Notes under the pieces: model-generated
Database searches by the model: none
Told to the model about the DNA's origin: nothing
The model's input: the letters and a program-made list of their open reading frames with translations, nothing else
In this document: piece by piece, positions 1 to 7,969 of the stretch
How the letters are laid out: each line of letters begins with the position of its first letter
Position numbering within the stretch: the stretch's first letter is position 1
Made by a program: the position numbers and the translations under genes
Assembly: GCA_023389055.1 (NCBI GenBank)
Contig: JAEWFA010000040.1
Coordinates: 1-64,000, forward strand
Origin: Pseudomonadota bacterium
Lineage (GTDB): Bacteria > Pseudomonadota > Gammaproteobacteria > Burkholderiales > Burkholderiaceae_E
DNA: 64,000 nucleotides
Direction: 5' to 3'

Positions 1-1
1 C

Positions 2-766
2 CCGCGGCTCGATTATGCGGTGCGCGTGCGCGGCCCGCTGGTCGCGCACGCGCACGTCGCCGCCACTCGGCTGTGGTGGGAGACGGCAACCGTGAACCGG
101 CTGGCGCGCGGCGGCAACGATGCGGCAGCGGTGCGCGAGCCGTTGCAGCTGCCCGAGCGCGTGAGCAGCGACGTCTCGTCCTCGGGCCGGGTGCGCGCGG
201 CGCTGATGCTTCGCGACAACCTGCGCCATCGCCGCACGATCGAGCGCGCCTACCTGCGCGCGATCGGCCGCGCGCGACACGAAGTGCTGATCGCCTGCGC
301 GTACTTCTTTCCCGGCGGGCGATTCCGGCGCGCCCTGAAGTCGGCCGTGCGCCGCGGCGTGCGCGTGCGCCTGCTGCTGCAGGGTCGCGTCGAATATCGG
401 CTGCAGCACTACGCTTCCCAGGCGTTGTACGAGCCGTGGCTGCGCTCGGGCATCGAGATCGTCGAATACCGGCGCAGTTTCCTGCACGCGAAGGTGGCGG
501 TGATCGACGACTGGGCCACCGTCGGATCGTCGAACATCGACCCGTTCTCGCTGCTGCTCGCGCGCGAGGCGAACGTCGCCGTCGACGATGCCGGCTTCGC
601 GCGCCTTCTGCGCGAGCGGCTGGACCATGCGATCGAAGAAGGCGGCGTGCGCGTGGTGCTGGACAGCCACGCGAAGCGGCCGTGGCCGGTGCGGCTGATG
701 AACCGGATCGCGCTGTGGCTCGTGCGGGTGGGTATCGCGTTGACGGGCAGGGGCGCGGAGTATTGA
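2..766 (+). CDS. Phospholipase D / cardiolipin synthase family protein, 5' end outside window
   Basis: This is the C-terminal part of a PLD-superfamily phosphatidyltransferase, most like ClsB-type cardiolipin synthases, which join phosphatidyl groups at the inner membrane. The reading frame is open from base 2 and runs back past the window edge, so the start is missing. The visible part carries the second HKD catalytic motif: HAKVAVIDD, followed by the GSSNIDP signature. It is preceded by a helix and strand reading ACAYFFPGGRF that is typical of the second PLD repeat. The first HKD motif must lie upstream. The C-terminus is arginine-rich with a short hydrophobic stretch. A GTG at base 20 is an internal codon rather than a convincing start, because similarity to the family extends upstream of it. 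Family assignment is firm; the exact substrate is inferred. Confidence 0.85.
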   Translation, partial: PRLDYAVRVRGPLVAHAHVAATRLWWETATVNRLARGGNDAAAVREPLQLPERVSSDVSSSGRVRAALMLRDNLRHRRTIERAYLRAIGRARHEVLIACAYFFPGGRFRRALKSAVRRGVRVRLLLQGRVEYRLQHYASQALYEPWLRSGIEIVEYRRSFLHAKVAVIDDWATVGSSNIDPFSLLLAREANVAVDDAGFARLLRERLDHAIEEGGVRVVLDSHAKRPWPVRLMNRIALWLVRVGIALTGRGAEY

Positions 767-772
767 CGCTCG

Positions 773-793
773 ACGGGGTCCGTTAGACCCCGT
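773..793 (+). terminator. Hairpin after the PLD gene
   Basis: A perfect 8-bp stem (ACGGGGTC / GACCCCGT) with a 5-nt loop lies 6 bases after the stop codon of the PLD gene. No T-run follows, so it may be a Rho-dependent end or a 3' stabiliser rather than a classic intrinsic terminator. Confidence 0.4.
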
Positions 794-873
794 GGCCCTC
801 CGGCTGGAACGGCTTGCGTGTCTTGTTGCTGCGTGCGGCGGTGGCGCCGGAGGCAGCTTTGCGCTGTGGTGCC

Positions 874-898
874 GCGGAACGCAGCATTCACGGCCGGG
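874..898 (+). repeat. Copy A of a dispersed 25-bp sequence shared with 14603-14627
   Basis: This 25-base stretch, beginning GCGGAACGCAGC and ending CGGCCGGG, matches the reverse strand of 14603-14627 at about 20 of 25 positions. Both copies are intergenic. It lies in the spacer between the PLD gene and the convergent amidotransferase gene. It may be a remnant of a palindromic intergenic repeat family, but two imperfect copies are thin evidence. Confidence 0.35.
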
Positions 899-916
899 AA
901 GTGTCGCCCCCGCTTG

Positions 917-1705
917 CTACCCCTGCCGCATCCGCTCCGCCGCTGCGAGGAAGTCGAGCAGGATCGGCGACCCGTCGAGCAGTGGATCATCGGCGCCGCG
1001 ATGGAACTCCGGGTGCCACTGCACTCCCAGCGCGTACCCCGAGCCTCGCCAGCGAATCGCTTCGACGATGCCGTCGGCGCTGCATCTCGCATCGACGACG
1101 AGGTCGCTGCCGAGCCGGTCGACCGCCTGGTGATGGATGCTGTTCACGCGCGCATCGGCCAGCGGCTCGTAGAGTTTGGACAGGCGCGAGTCGGGTTCGA
1201 AGCGGATCTCGTGCGAGAGCCGGTCGTAGAGGTCGACGTCGACGTGCGGGATCGATTCCGGATGCTGCGTGGCGATGTCCTGGATCAGCGTGCCGCCGAA
1301 GGCCACGTTCATCAGTTGCGCGCCGCGGCAGATGCCGAGCACGGGCCGGCCCTGCGCCATGAATTCGTGCAGCAGTTCCATCTCGTAGCGGTCGCGCACG
1401 ATGTCGCCGGTCCACTCGGCGCGGATCGGCTGCGCGCCGTACGAGCGCGGACTGACGTCGGCGCCGCCCTGTAACACGAGGCCGTCGAGCTCGCCAACGT
1501 AGCTGCGAACGGAAATTCCGCGCCGCGAGACCTCGGCACTCGAACCGATCGTGGGAATCATGAAGACGAGCGCGCCGTGCGACAGGATCCAGTGCGCGAT
1601 CGACTGCTCGAGGTACTGCAGCACCTTGTTGCGAAAGCCCAGCTCGCGCGGCGGCGCGTGCAGCAGGCGCGCAGACAGTCCGATTCTCAGCGGCCGCGGC
1701 GGCAT
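917..1705 (-). CDS. Class I glutamine amidotransferase, gamma-glutamyl-GABA hydrolase (PuuD) type
   Basis: A 262-residue protein of the peptidase C26 group, whose members hydrolyse gamma-glutamyl bonds. The nucleophile elbow is GICRGAQ, with Cys at residue 126, followed by NVAFGGTLIQD, which is typical of PuuD-like enzymes. The catalytic His-x-Glu is in GVQWHPEFH near the C-terminus. An oxyanion segment LQGGADVSP is present around residues 80-88. There is no N-terminal synthetase partner domain, so it acts as a free-standing hydrolase. It is the last of four same-strand genes (mscS, antiporter, YbdK-like ligase, this gene), 61 bp after the ligase. The likely substrate is a gamma-glutamyl compound, perhaps the product of the neighbouring ligase; that link is inference. 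Confidence 0.88.
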   Translation of the reverse strand: MPPRPLRIGLSARLLHAPPRELGFRNKVLQYLEQSIAHWILSHGALVFMIPTIGSSAEVSRRGISVRSYVGELDGLVLQGGADVSPRSYGAQPIRAEWTGDIVRDRYEMELLHEFMAQGRPVLGICRGAQLMNVAFGGTLIQDIATQHPESIPHVDVDLYDRLSHEIRFEPDSRLSKLYEPLADARVNSIHHQAVDRLGSDLVVDARCSADGIVEAIRWRGSGYALGVQWHPEFHRGADDPLLDGSPILLDFLAAAERMRQG

Positions 1706-1766
1706 TCACGGTCCCCGACGGGCGCGAACCGAAGGCGGATTGTCCGCGGACCAGGGCACTTGTCGC

Positions 1767-2882
1767 TCAGCGGCTCCAGCGCAGGCACTGCTGGCGCACG
1801 ACCTCGGCCAGCAGGTTCTCGCGCTCGTAGGTCTGCCGGATCCACGTCGCGTCGTTGCCCAGCGCGCCGATGTCGTCGCGGACCCTTCGGCAGGCGTCCT
1901 CGGCGCCCAGCTCGATCGCGTGTTGCTCGATCTCGGCCAGCGTCTCGGCGATGTCCTCTCGGATCGTTCGGTGCTCGCCGGTCTGCGGGTCGACGAAAGT
2001 TCCGTCGAAGCCGAACCGGCAGGCCTGGAAGCGGTTGAAGGTGTAGACGAGGTAGTCGTCCTCTGCCGGACGGAACGGCTGCTCGAAGGTCAACCAGCGC
2101 GCGACGCACTGGATGTAGGCAGCCAGCGCCGCCGCTTTCTCGATCGTCAGCGGCGTGTCGAGCACCCGCACCTCGATCGTGCCGAATTCGGGTTTGGGGC
2201 GGATGTCCCAGTAGAAATCCTTCATGCTCTGCACGACCCCGGTGCGCGCCATCTTCTCGAAGTAGCGCGAGAACTCGTCCCAGGTAAGCGCAAATGGTGC
2301 CCGGCCGGACAGCGGAAACGCGAACACCGAGTTCAGCCGCGCTGAATGGAAGCCGGTGTCGGTGCCCTGCACGAAGGGCGACGATGCCGACAACGCGATG
2401 AAGTGCGGGATGAAGCGCGACAGCCCGTGCAGCAGCACCAGCGCCGCGTCGGGGCCGGCGCAGCCGATGTGCACGTGCTGTCCGAAGATCGTGAACTGCT
2501 TCGAGAGGTAGCCGTAGAGCTCGGAGAGCATGTGGAAGCGCGGCGTGTCGTAGATGCGCCGCTGGCTCCAGTCCTGGAACGGGTGCGTGCCGCCGCCCGA
2601 CAGCCCGACGTTGAGCCGGCTCGCGCAGTGCACGAGCACGTCGCGGATCTCCGCGAGGTGCGCGCGCGCTTCCGCATAGTCGCGGCACACGCCGGTCGAC
2701 AGCTCGATCATGCTGCCGGTCATCTCCGGCTTCACCTCGCCCGGAAGCTTTCGCTTTCCCACGAGGCGCAGCAGGTCGTTCGCGCCGTGCGTCAGGTCGA
2801 AGTCGTGCGTGTTGACGATCTGCAGCTCGAGCTCGACGCCGAGCGTGAGCGCGCGCGATTCGGCAAAAGGTTCCAGCGCCAT
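1767..2882 (-). CDS. Carboxylate-amine ligase, YbdK / GCS2 family
   Basis: A 371-residue ATP-dependent ligase of the glutamate-cysteine ligase family 2. Visible family features are the N-terminal GVELELQIV strand carrying Glu metal ligands, the SGGGTHPFQDW segment near residues 95-105, the GQHVHIG motif and PEFGTIEVRVLDTP. These line the ATP and glutamate sites in GCS2 enzymes. The family makes gamma-glutamyl amides. E. coli YbdK has only weak glutamate-cysteine ligase activity, so the true amine acceptor is open. The ATG start has a good ribosome site (GAGGAA, 5 nt upstream) and sits 7 bp after the antiporter gene, so the two are probably co-transcribed. The adjacent gamma-glutamyl hydrolase-type gene suggests a make-and-break pair. 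Confidence 0.9.
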   Translation of the reverse strand: MALEPFAESRALTLGVELELQIVNTHDFDLTHGANDLLRLVGKRKLPGEVKPEMTGSMIELSTGVCRDYAEARAHLAEIRDVLVHCASRLNVGLSGGGTHPFQDWSQRRIYDTPRFHMLSELYGYLSKQFTIFGQHVHIGCAGPDAALVLLHGLSRFIPHFIALSASSPFVQGTDTGFHSARLNSVFAFPLSGRAPFALTWDEFSRYFEKMARTGVVQSMKDFYWDIRPKPEFGTIEVRVLDTPLTIEKAAALAAYIQCVARWLTFEQPFRPAEDDYLVYTFNRFQACRFGFDGTFVDPQTGEHRTIREDIAETLAEIEQHAIELGAEDACRRVRDDIGALGNDATWIRQTYERENLLAEVVRQQCLRWSR

Positions 2883-2889
2883 GATTTCC

Positions 2890-4104
2890 TCATCGAATGT
2901 TCTCCTCGTGCACCCAGCGCAGTGCCAGGTGTACGGCGATCGGTCCGATCAGCTCCAGGAATGCGATCGCGCTGAAGACCACCGCCGTGAGGTGCGACGC
3001 GAATTCCGGGTACAGGTTCTGCAGCTCGACCATCATCACCAGCGCTGCGCCCGACATCGGGATCAGCGTGACGCCCAGCGCGGCGCCCTGGCGCATCGCG
3101 ATTCCGCTCGGCGCGGCGAGCAGCGTGGTGGCCACCAGCTTGGCCGCGCTGCGTGCGGCGATGACCACCACGCCGAGTACCGCGCCGGCGAGCAGCGTAT
3201 CGACCGACCAGACCGATCCGGTGACCACGAACAGCATGAGCACGAGTGCGCCGCCGGCCGTTCCGAAGTGACGCGGCCAGATCCACGGCCGCTCGGTGCT
3301 GTTGCGCAGCAACACGCCGGCCAGCAATGGGACGAGCAGCGTCGAGAGGTTCGCCATCTTCGTCACCGCCAGCGTGAGCAGGATCATGCCGAGCAACAGC
3401 AGCGTCGAGTTTTCGTTGCGCAGGTCGAGGCGGCGGGCGATCAGCGAGACCGAGAAGGCGAGCATTGCGGCGACGATCGCCGATCCGGCGAGCAGGTACA
3501 GCGGGTGCGCGAAGGCGCGCACCAGGCTGCCCACGTATTCGGCGTGCAGCCAGCCGAACACGAATTTGCTCGCGAGCACCGCGTAAAAGGTGTTCAGCCC
3601 CGCGAGCACGATCATCCGTTCGGTCACCTGGCCCGACGCATCGAACTCGGAAGCGACCCGCATCACGACCGCCGGCGACGTGCCGATCGCGATCGCCGCG
3701 ATCGCGGTTGCGGTGCGCGCATCGGTGCCTGTCGCGCTCAGCGCCAGGTACACGGCGGCGAAGGTGAGCGTCGCTTCGGCCAGGCTCGTTGCGAGCAACC
3801 ATGGATTCGTGCGCAGCCATCGAAGGTTGATGCGGCTGCCGAGCTCGAAGAGCAGCAGCGCAAGCGCCAGATCGACGATCGAGCGCAGGCCGGGCTTCAA
3901 CCCCGGCCCCAGTCCGAGATCGAGCGCCGAGACGATCGTGCCGACCGCCGCGTAGCCCACGACGCGGGGCAGCCGCAGCCAGCGGTAGACGAACTCTCCG
4001 AGCAGCGCGGCGATGACGAGCGTCAGCGACACCCACAGGACCGCATCGGCGGCCGGCGGCCAGCTGGGCAGAAAGAACAGGTCGGAGCGCGGATCGCCCG
4101 TCAT
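2890..4104 (-). CDS. CPA2-family cation/proton antiporter (Kef/Nap-like membrane domain)
   Basis: A 404-residue multi-span membrane protein of the monovalent cation:proton antiporter 2 family. About 12 hydrophobic segments are visible, with an N-terminal exchanger fold including LALALLLFELGSRINL and IAIGTSPAVVMRV, which resembles the unwound-helix region of CPA2 exchangers. The protein ends right after the last membrane segment and has no cytosolic TrkA_N (RCK) nucleotide-binding domain, unlike full-length KefB/KefC. If it is gated, a separate subunit or ligand must do it. The start is supported by GGGAGGT 5 nt upstream. It lies 43 bp after mscS and 7 bp before the YbdK-like ligase. A role in K+/Na+ and pH balance is inferred from the family. 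Confidence 0.88.
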   Translation of the reverse strand: MTGDPRSDLFFLPSWPPAADAVLWVSLTLVIAALLGEFVYRWLRLPRVVGYAAVGTIVSALDLGLGPGLKPGLRSIVDLALALLLFELGSRINLRWLRTNPWLLATSLAEATLTFAAVYLALSATGTDARTATAIAAIAIGTSPAVVMRVASEFDASGQVTERMIVLAGLNTFYAVLASKFVFGWLHAEYVGSLVRAFAHPLYLLAGSAIVAAMLAFSVSLIARRLDLRNENSTLLLLGMILLTLAVTKMANLSTLLVPLLAGVLLRNSTERPWIWPRHFGTAGGALVLMLFVVTGSVWSVDTLLAGAVLGVVVIAARSAAKLVATTLLAAPSGIAMRQGAALGVTLIPMSGAALVMMVELQNLYPEFASHLTAVVFSAIAFLELIGPIAVHLALRWVHEENIR

Positions 4105-4147
4105 CGAGACCTCCCGGTGGAGCTTCTTCTTGCTGCGGCGTTCGCCA

Positions 4148-5056
4148 TCAGCGTGTCGGCGTCGCCCGTACGGGCCCGGCCCCTTCTTCGTGCGCGGCCC
4201 TTCCCACGACGATGCGCACGCCGGAGGGGGCCGTCGCCTCCGCGCTCGCGCCTTCGCGTTCGAAGGTGGTCTTCAGTTGCTTCAGCAGCTGGCGCCGCAC
4301 CGACCACTGTTCCAGCGGCGCCGTCTTCACCCGGGCCCGCACGACGATCGAGTTCTCTTCGAGCTGTTCGATGCCGGCGATCTCGATCTCTCCGATCATC
4401 TTCTCCGCACAATCGGGTGAAGCACGCAGGTCTTCGGCCGCCTGGCGCATCAACCGGTACGTGCGATCGATGTCCTGGTCGTACGCGAGCTGCACGTCGA
4501 CGACGGCGTAGGCGTATTCGGTCGAGAGATTCGTCACCGTCGTGATCAGTCCGTTCGAGACATAGTGCACGGCGCCGTCGTAGGCGCGCAGTTTCGTGCG
4601 GCGCAGGCTCAGCTCTTCCACGGAACCGGCCTTGCCTGCGATCTCGACCACGTCGCCGACGCGGATCTGGTTCTCCACGAGCAGGAAGAAACCGGCGAAC
4701 AGGTCCTTCACGAGGCTCTGCGCACCGAAGCCGATTGCGATGCCGACCACGCCGGCCGCGCCGAGGATCGGCGCGATCGACACGCCGAGCTGGTTCAGCA
4801 CGAGCGAGGCCGCCACCACGACGATCAGCGTCGACAGCGCCTGGCGAGCGAAGCGACCGACCGTCTGCAGGCGACGCCTCTCCTCGACGGTGGCCGCGCG
4901 CTGCGTGATGCGCCCGAAGAACGGCGCAACGAGCCGCCAGCCCAGGTGCCGAAGCAGTGCGGCGATCAGCACGATGCCGACGATCGACGCGGCGACGCGC
5001 AGCTCGTCCGCGTAGGGCGAGCTTGCCCAGAGAAATCGGTCCCATTGCTCGCGCAT
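4148..5056 (-). CDS. Small-conductance mechanosensitive channel (MscS family)
   Basis: A 302-residue MscS-type channel that opens under membrane tension to release solutes after hypo-osmotic shock. The pore-lining third membrane helix and following segment read APILGAAGVVGIAIGFGAQS and then LVKDLFAGFFLLVENQIRVGDVVEI, diagnostic of the family, and the beta domain and C-terminal alpha/beta domain follow. Three membrane segments precede the beta domain. The frame stays open far upstream on this strand, but that is an artefact of GC-rich coding on the other strand. The ATG at 5056 gives a normal family-length protein that begins just before the first helix. It is the first gene of the four-gene minus-strand cluster. 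Confidence 0.92.
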   Translation of the reverse strand: MREQWDRFLWASSPYADELRVAASIVGIVLIAALLRHLGWRLVAPFFGRITQRAATVEERRRLQTVGRFARQALSTLIVVVAASLVLNQLGVSIAPILGAAGVVGIAIGFGAQSLVKDLFAGFFLLVENQIRVGDVVEIAGKAGSVEELSLRRTKLRAYDGAVHYVSNGLITTVTNLSTEYAYAVVDVQLAYDQDIDRTYRLMRQAAEDLRASPDCAEKMIGEIEIAGIEQLEENSIVVRARVKTAPLEQWSVRRQLLKQLKTTFEREGASAEATAPSGVRIVVGRAAHEEGAGPVRATPTR

Positions 5057-5365
5057 CAGATCTCTTCGCTGTGGCTTCCTCGTTTCCGGTCGGCGCGCCG
5101 CGTCGGCCAGCGCCCTGGGTCTTCGCCGGCTGGCCCGGCAGGACGCGCGTCGCAGCTCTGCTGCGCCGGGCGGCATCGGAATTGCTCGGACCGTGCCCGG
5201 ATGCCGCTCGCCTTCGCGAGCGGGGGAGGTTCGAATTACCGGATGGCGAGCACGTGGCTCGACCGTGATGCGCCGGCACGCTAACGTGCCGGAAGTGGTG
5301 CGGCACATGCGGCCGGTCACCGGGGCGCCATTATACTCATCGCTTCCGAGGCCTCGATCTTCGCC
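5057..5365. other. Divergent spacer between mscS and the SLC13 permease
   Basis: I see no gene in these 309 bases. Two hairpins are clear: one around 5209-5224 (GCTCGC...GCGAGC) and one at 5273-5292 (CCGGCACG / CGTGCCGG with a 4-nt loop). A strong -10-like TATACT sits at 5332-5337, 28 bases before the permease start, without an obvious -35. A GGTTCGAAT string near 5228 resembles a tRNA T-loop, but no acceptor or anticodon arm can be folded around it. Confidence 0.5.
5332..5337 (+). promoter_or_regulatory. Candidate -10 element for the SLC13 permease gene
   Basis: TATACT matches the sigma-70 -10 consensus at five of six positions and is unusually A/T-rich for this region. It would start transcription about 22 bases before the ATG at 5366. 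No convincing -35 box is present. Confidence 0.35.
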
Positions 5366-7192
5366 ATGACAGCGCACGGCCTCGCGGTTCTGTTTTTCAC
5401 GATCGCGGTGTTCGCTGCGTTCACGTCGCGACGCATCCCGATCGAGGTGACGAGCCTGGTCGTGCTCGTCGTGCTGGCGCTCGGCTTCACGCTGTTCCCG
5501 TATGGCAGCGGCAGCGATCGCGTCGATCCGCTCGCTTTTTTCTACGGCTTCTCGCACGAAGCGCTGATCGCCATCTGCAGCCTGATGGTGCTCGGGCGCG
5601 CACTCGTGGAGACCGGCGCGCTGCGTCCAGTCACGCGAAGGCTCGTCGCGCTGTGGCGCAAGCGGGGCTCGAACGCGGGCCTGGGGGTCGTCATCGTCGC
5701 GGCGATGCTCGTCAGCGGCGTCGTCAACGACACGCCGATCGTCGTGCTGCTGATCCCGGTGCTGGTCGCGCTGGCGCGTGAAACCGGCGATTCGTCGCGC
5801 CGGTTGCTGATGCCGATGAACTTCGCCGTGCTTATCGGCGGCATGTCGACGACGATTGGAACGTCGACGAACCTGCTCGTCGTGGCGATCGCCGCGCGGA
5901 TGCAGGCCGCGCACTTCGGCGTCTTCGACTTCACGCCGCTCGTGGCCGCCGCGGCGGTGGTCGCGCTGCCCTGGCTCTGGTTCGCCGCGCCTCGACTGCT
6001 GCCCGCCGACGCGAGTTCCGCCCAGGCCCCGGCCGAGCGCGTCTTCGACGCAGTGCTTCACGTGCTCGAAGAGTCGGATTTCGTCGGCAAGCCGCTCGGC
6101 AAGCTTCTCGAGCGTTCGAGGCAGGATCTCGACGTCGTCGAGGTGCGCCGCGGCGACCTGCAACTCGTGCGGCTGCCGAGCCTGAAGCTCGCCGTCGGCG
6201 ACCGTCTCGTCGTGCGCGGCGCGGCGTCGCGGCTGAAGGAGTTCGAGACGCGGCTCGGACTGAAGCTCTACGACGTCGGCGACCCGGAGAATCCGGTGGA
6301 CGACGACCACCCGCTGCGCGCCGGCGACGCGGTGATCGCCGAAGTCATCCTGTTGCCGAACTCGTGGCTGATCGGCGCGACGGTGCGCGGGCAGCGGCTG
6401 ACCGATCGCTTCGGCATCGCGGTGCTCGGCGCCTGGCGTTCGACGGGACGCGCGATGCGTCACGAGCGCGACGTCGGCGACGTGCGCCTGGATGCGGGCG
6501 ACGTCCTTCTCGTGCAGGCCTCCCCCGACAAGCTCGCGGCACTGCGTGCCGAGCACGGCCTGGTCGTCGTCGACGGCGAGATGGATGCATCCACGGGCGG
6601 GCGCGGCGCGCTCGCTGCCGCGATCATGGCGGCCGTGATCGCGGCAGCGGTGACGAAGATCCTGCCGATGTACCTGGCGGCGATTTCGGGCGTCGTCGCG
6701 CTGCTGGTGACCCGCTCGGTGCGTCCCGCGGCGATCGGGCGTGCGCTGAAGACCGACATCGTGCTGTTGATCGCGGCGAGTCTCGCGCTGGGCAAGGCGC
6801 TGCTCGATACCGGCGCGGCAGCCGCGATCGCGCAGGCGTTCGCCGATGCGGTGTCGTCGTGGCCGACGATCGGCGTGCTCGGCGCGATGCTCGTCTTCAT
6901 GGGCGTGCTGACCAATTTCGTCTCGAACAATGCCGCCGCGGCGATCGGCACGCCGATCGCGATCGAGACGGCGCGCAGCCTGGGCGCGCCGGCCGAGCCC
7001 TTCGTTCTGGCGATCCTGTTCGGCTGCAACCTCAGCTACGCCACGCCGATCGGCTACCAGACGAACCTGCTCGTGATGAGCGCCGCGCGCTACCGCTTCG
7101 TCGATTTCGTTCGCGTCGGGGGGCCGCTGCTCGTGCTCATGGCCGCAGCGCTCACCGTGATGCTCGGCTGGCGGTATTCGCTGTGGCCTTGA
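5366..7192 (+). CDS. SLC13 / DASS-family permease with two TrkA_C domains
   Basis: A 608-residue transporter: an N-terminal membrane half, a central cytosolic region with two TrkA_C (RCK_C) domains at roughly residues 225-300 and 320-400, and a C-terminal membrane half. The paired SNT-type motifs expected in this family are seen as TIGTSTNLL near residue 170 and as NFVSNNAAAAI in the second half. Members move dicarboxylates, sulfate or other anions with sodium or protons. TrkA_C domains bind small ligands and suggest allosteric control. The substrate cannot be read from the sequence. The gene stands alone, with its own candidate promoter upstream and a hairpin terminator directly after its stop codon. 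Confidence 0.85.
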   Translation: MTAHGLAVLFFTIAVFAAFTSRRIPIEVTSLVVLVVLALGFTLFPYGSGSDRVDPLAFFYGFSHEALIAICSLMVLGRALVETGALRPVTRRLVALWRKRGSNAGLGVVIVAAMLVSGVVNDTPIVVLLIPVLVALARETGDSSRRLLMPMNFAVLIGGMSTTIGTSTNLLVVAIAARMQAAHFGVFDFTPLVAAAAVVALPWLWFAAPRLLPADASSAQAPAERVFDAVLHVLEESDFVGKPLGKLLERSRQDLDVVEVRRGDLQLVRLPSLKLAVGDRLVVRGAASRLKEFETRLGLKLYDVGDPENPVDDDHPLRAGDAVIAEVILLPNSWLIGATVRGQRLTDRFGIAVLGAWRSTGRAMRHERDVGDVRLDAGDVLLVQASPDKLAALRAEHGLVVVDGEMDASTGGRGALAAAIMAAVIAAAVTKILPMYLAAISGVVALLVTRSVRPAAIGRALKTDIVLLIAASLALGKALLDTGAAAAIAQAFADAVSSWPTIGVLGAMLVFMGVLTNFVSNNAAAAIGTPIAIETARSLGAPAEPFVLAILFGCNLSYATPIGYQTNLLVMSAARYRFVDFVRVGGPLLVLMAAALTVMLGWRYSLWP

Positions 7193-7214
7193 AATCGGGT
7201 ATAGTCCGATTTTT
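7192..7214 (+). terminator. Intrinsic terminator after the SLC13 gene, with the tetR -10 box in its loop
   Basis: AAATCGG (7192-7198) and CCGATTT (7206-7212) form a perfect 7-bp stem with a 7-nt loop, and five T residues follow (7210-7214). This is a textbook Rho-independent terminator starting on the last base of the stop codon. The loop holds TATAGT (7200-7205), which is well placed as the -10 box of the next gene, so terminator and promoter appear to share the same DNA. Confidence 0.6.
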
Positions 7215-7215
7215 A

Positions 7216-7229
7216 CGAACGGTCGTTCG
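7216..7229. promoter_or_regulatory. Candidate TetR operator 1 (6-2-6 palindrome)
   Basis: CGAACG-GT-CGTTCG is a perfect inverted repeat with a 2-bp spacer. It lies 11 bases before the ATG of the TetR gene and just downstream of the presumed transcription start, which would give autorepression. A near-identical site lies at 7912-7925 before the acyl-CoA dehydrogenase gene. Confidence 0.65.
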
Positions 7230-7240
7230 GAAATTCGCTC

Positions 7241-7936
7241 ATGGCCATCGCATCCAGTGTCGCGCCGCAGTCGCCTGCGAAGCCGGCTCGAAAGCCGAGG
7301 AAGGGCGAGCTCACGCGCGCGGCGATCGTCGATGCGGCGCTCGAGTTGGCGGCGCGCGACGGGCTCGAAGGGCTGACCATCGGCGCGCTCGCCGCACGCA
7401 TGCGGATGTCCAAGAGTGGTGTCTTCGCGCATTTCGGCTCGCGCGAGGACCTGCAGATCGCCGTGCTGAAGACCTACGAGCGACGCTTCGTCGACGACGT
7501 GCTGCTGCCGGCACTCGGCGCGCAGCGCGGGCTGCCCCGGTTGCGCGCGATTTTCGAGCGCTGGCTCGCGCGAACCGCTGCCGAAGCCGAGAGCGGCTGC
7601 GTCTGGATCTCGGCAGCCACCGAATACGACGATCGCAGCGGCCATGTGCGCGACGAACTCGTCGCGATGATCCGTTCGTGGCAGCGCGAATGCACCCGCG
7701 CGATCGAGCAGGCGATCGAGGCCGGCCATCTCGCCGGCGACGTCGACGCCCAGGATCTTCTCTTTGCGATCTACGGCATCGTCCTCGTCGTGCATCACGA
7801 TGCGCGGCTGCTCGAGAGCGTCGACGCGATCTCGCGTGCACGACGCGCCTTCGATCGCGTGATCGCGGCCCATTCGCCGCGCTCCCCCCGGCGTTCTTCC
7901 CCTGAAAAGTACGAACGTTCGGTCGCTCTCGACTGA
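7241..7936 (+). CDS. TetR-family transcriptional regulator, probable fatty-acid degradation repressor
   Basis: A 231-residue regulator. After about 25 basic and proline-rich residues comes a TetR helix-turn-helix: LTRAAIVDAALELAARDGLE, then LTIGALAARMRMSKSGVFAHF, where the GVFAHFGSREDLQ segment is the recognition helix and its flank. The remainder is an all-helical ligand domain typical of acyl-CoA-responsive TetR proteins, with SGCVWISAATEYDD near residue 125. It precedes a run of beta-oxidation genes in the same direction. Matching palindromes lie in front of this gene and inside its own 3' end. Betaproteobacteria use TetR-type regulators (described as FadP) for fatty-acid degradation; identity with that regulator is inference. 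Confidence 0.85.
   Translation: MAIASSVAPQSPAKPARKPRKGELTRAAIVDAALELAARDGLEGLTIGALAARMRMSKSGVFAHFGSREDLQIAVLKTYERRFVDDVLLPALGAQRGLPRLRAIFERWLARTAAEAESGCVWISAATEYDDRSGHVRDELVAMIRSWQRECTRAIEQAIEAGHLAGDVDAQDLLFAIYGIVLVVHHDARLLESVDAISRARRAFDRVIAAHSPRSPRRSSPEKYERSVALD
7912..7925. promoter_or_regulatory. Candidate TetR operator 2 inside the 3' end of the regulator gene
   Basis: CGAACG-TT-CGGTCG keeps the 6-2-6 layout of the palindrome at 7216-7229 with one mismatch between arms. It overlaps the last codons of the regulator and lies 44 bases before the acyl-CoA dehydrogenase start. It could control an internal promoter for the beta-oxidation genes. Confidence 0.55.
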
Positions 7937-7969
7937 TACGTTACGGCATCCCCCTCGAGGAGCTTCGAT

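Noticed and set aside
5195..5260. Possible tRNA gene suggested by GGTTCGAAT near 5228
   Set aside because: The T-stem cannot be formed around the loop, no anticodon arm or acceptor stem can be drawn, and no CCA end is present.
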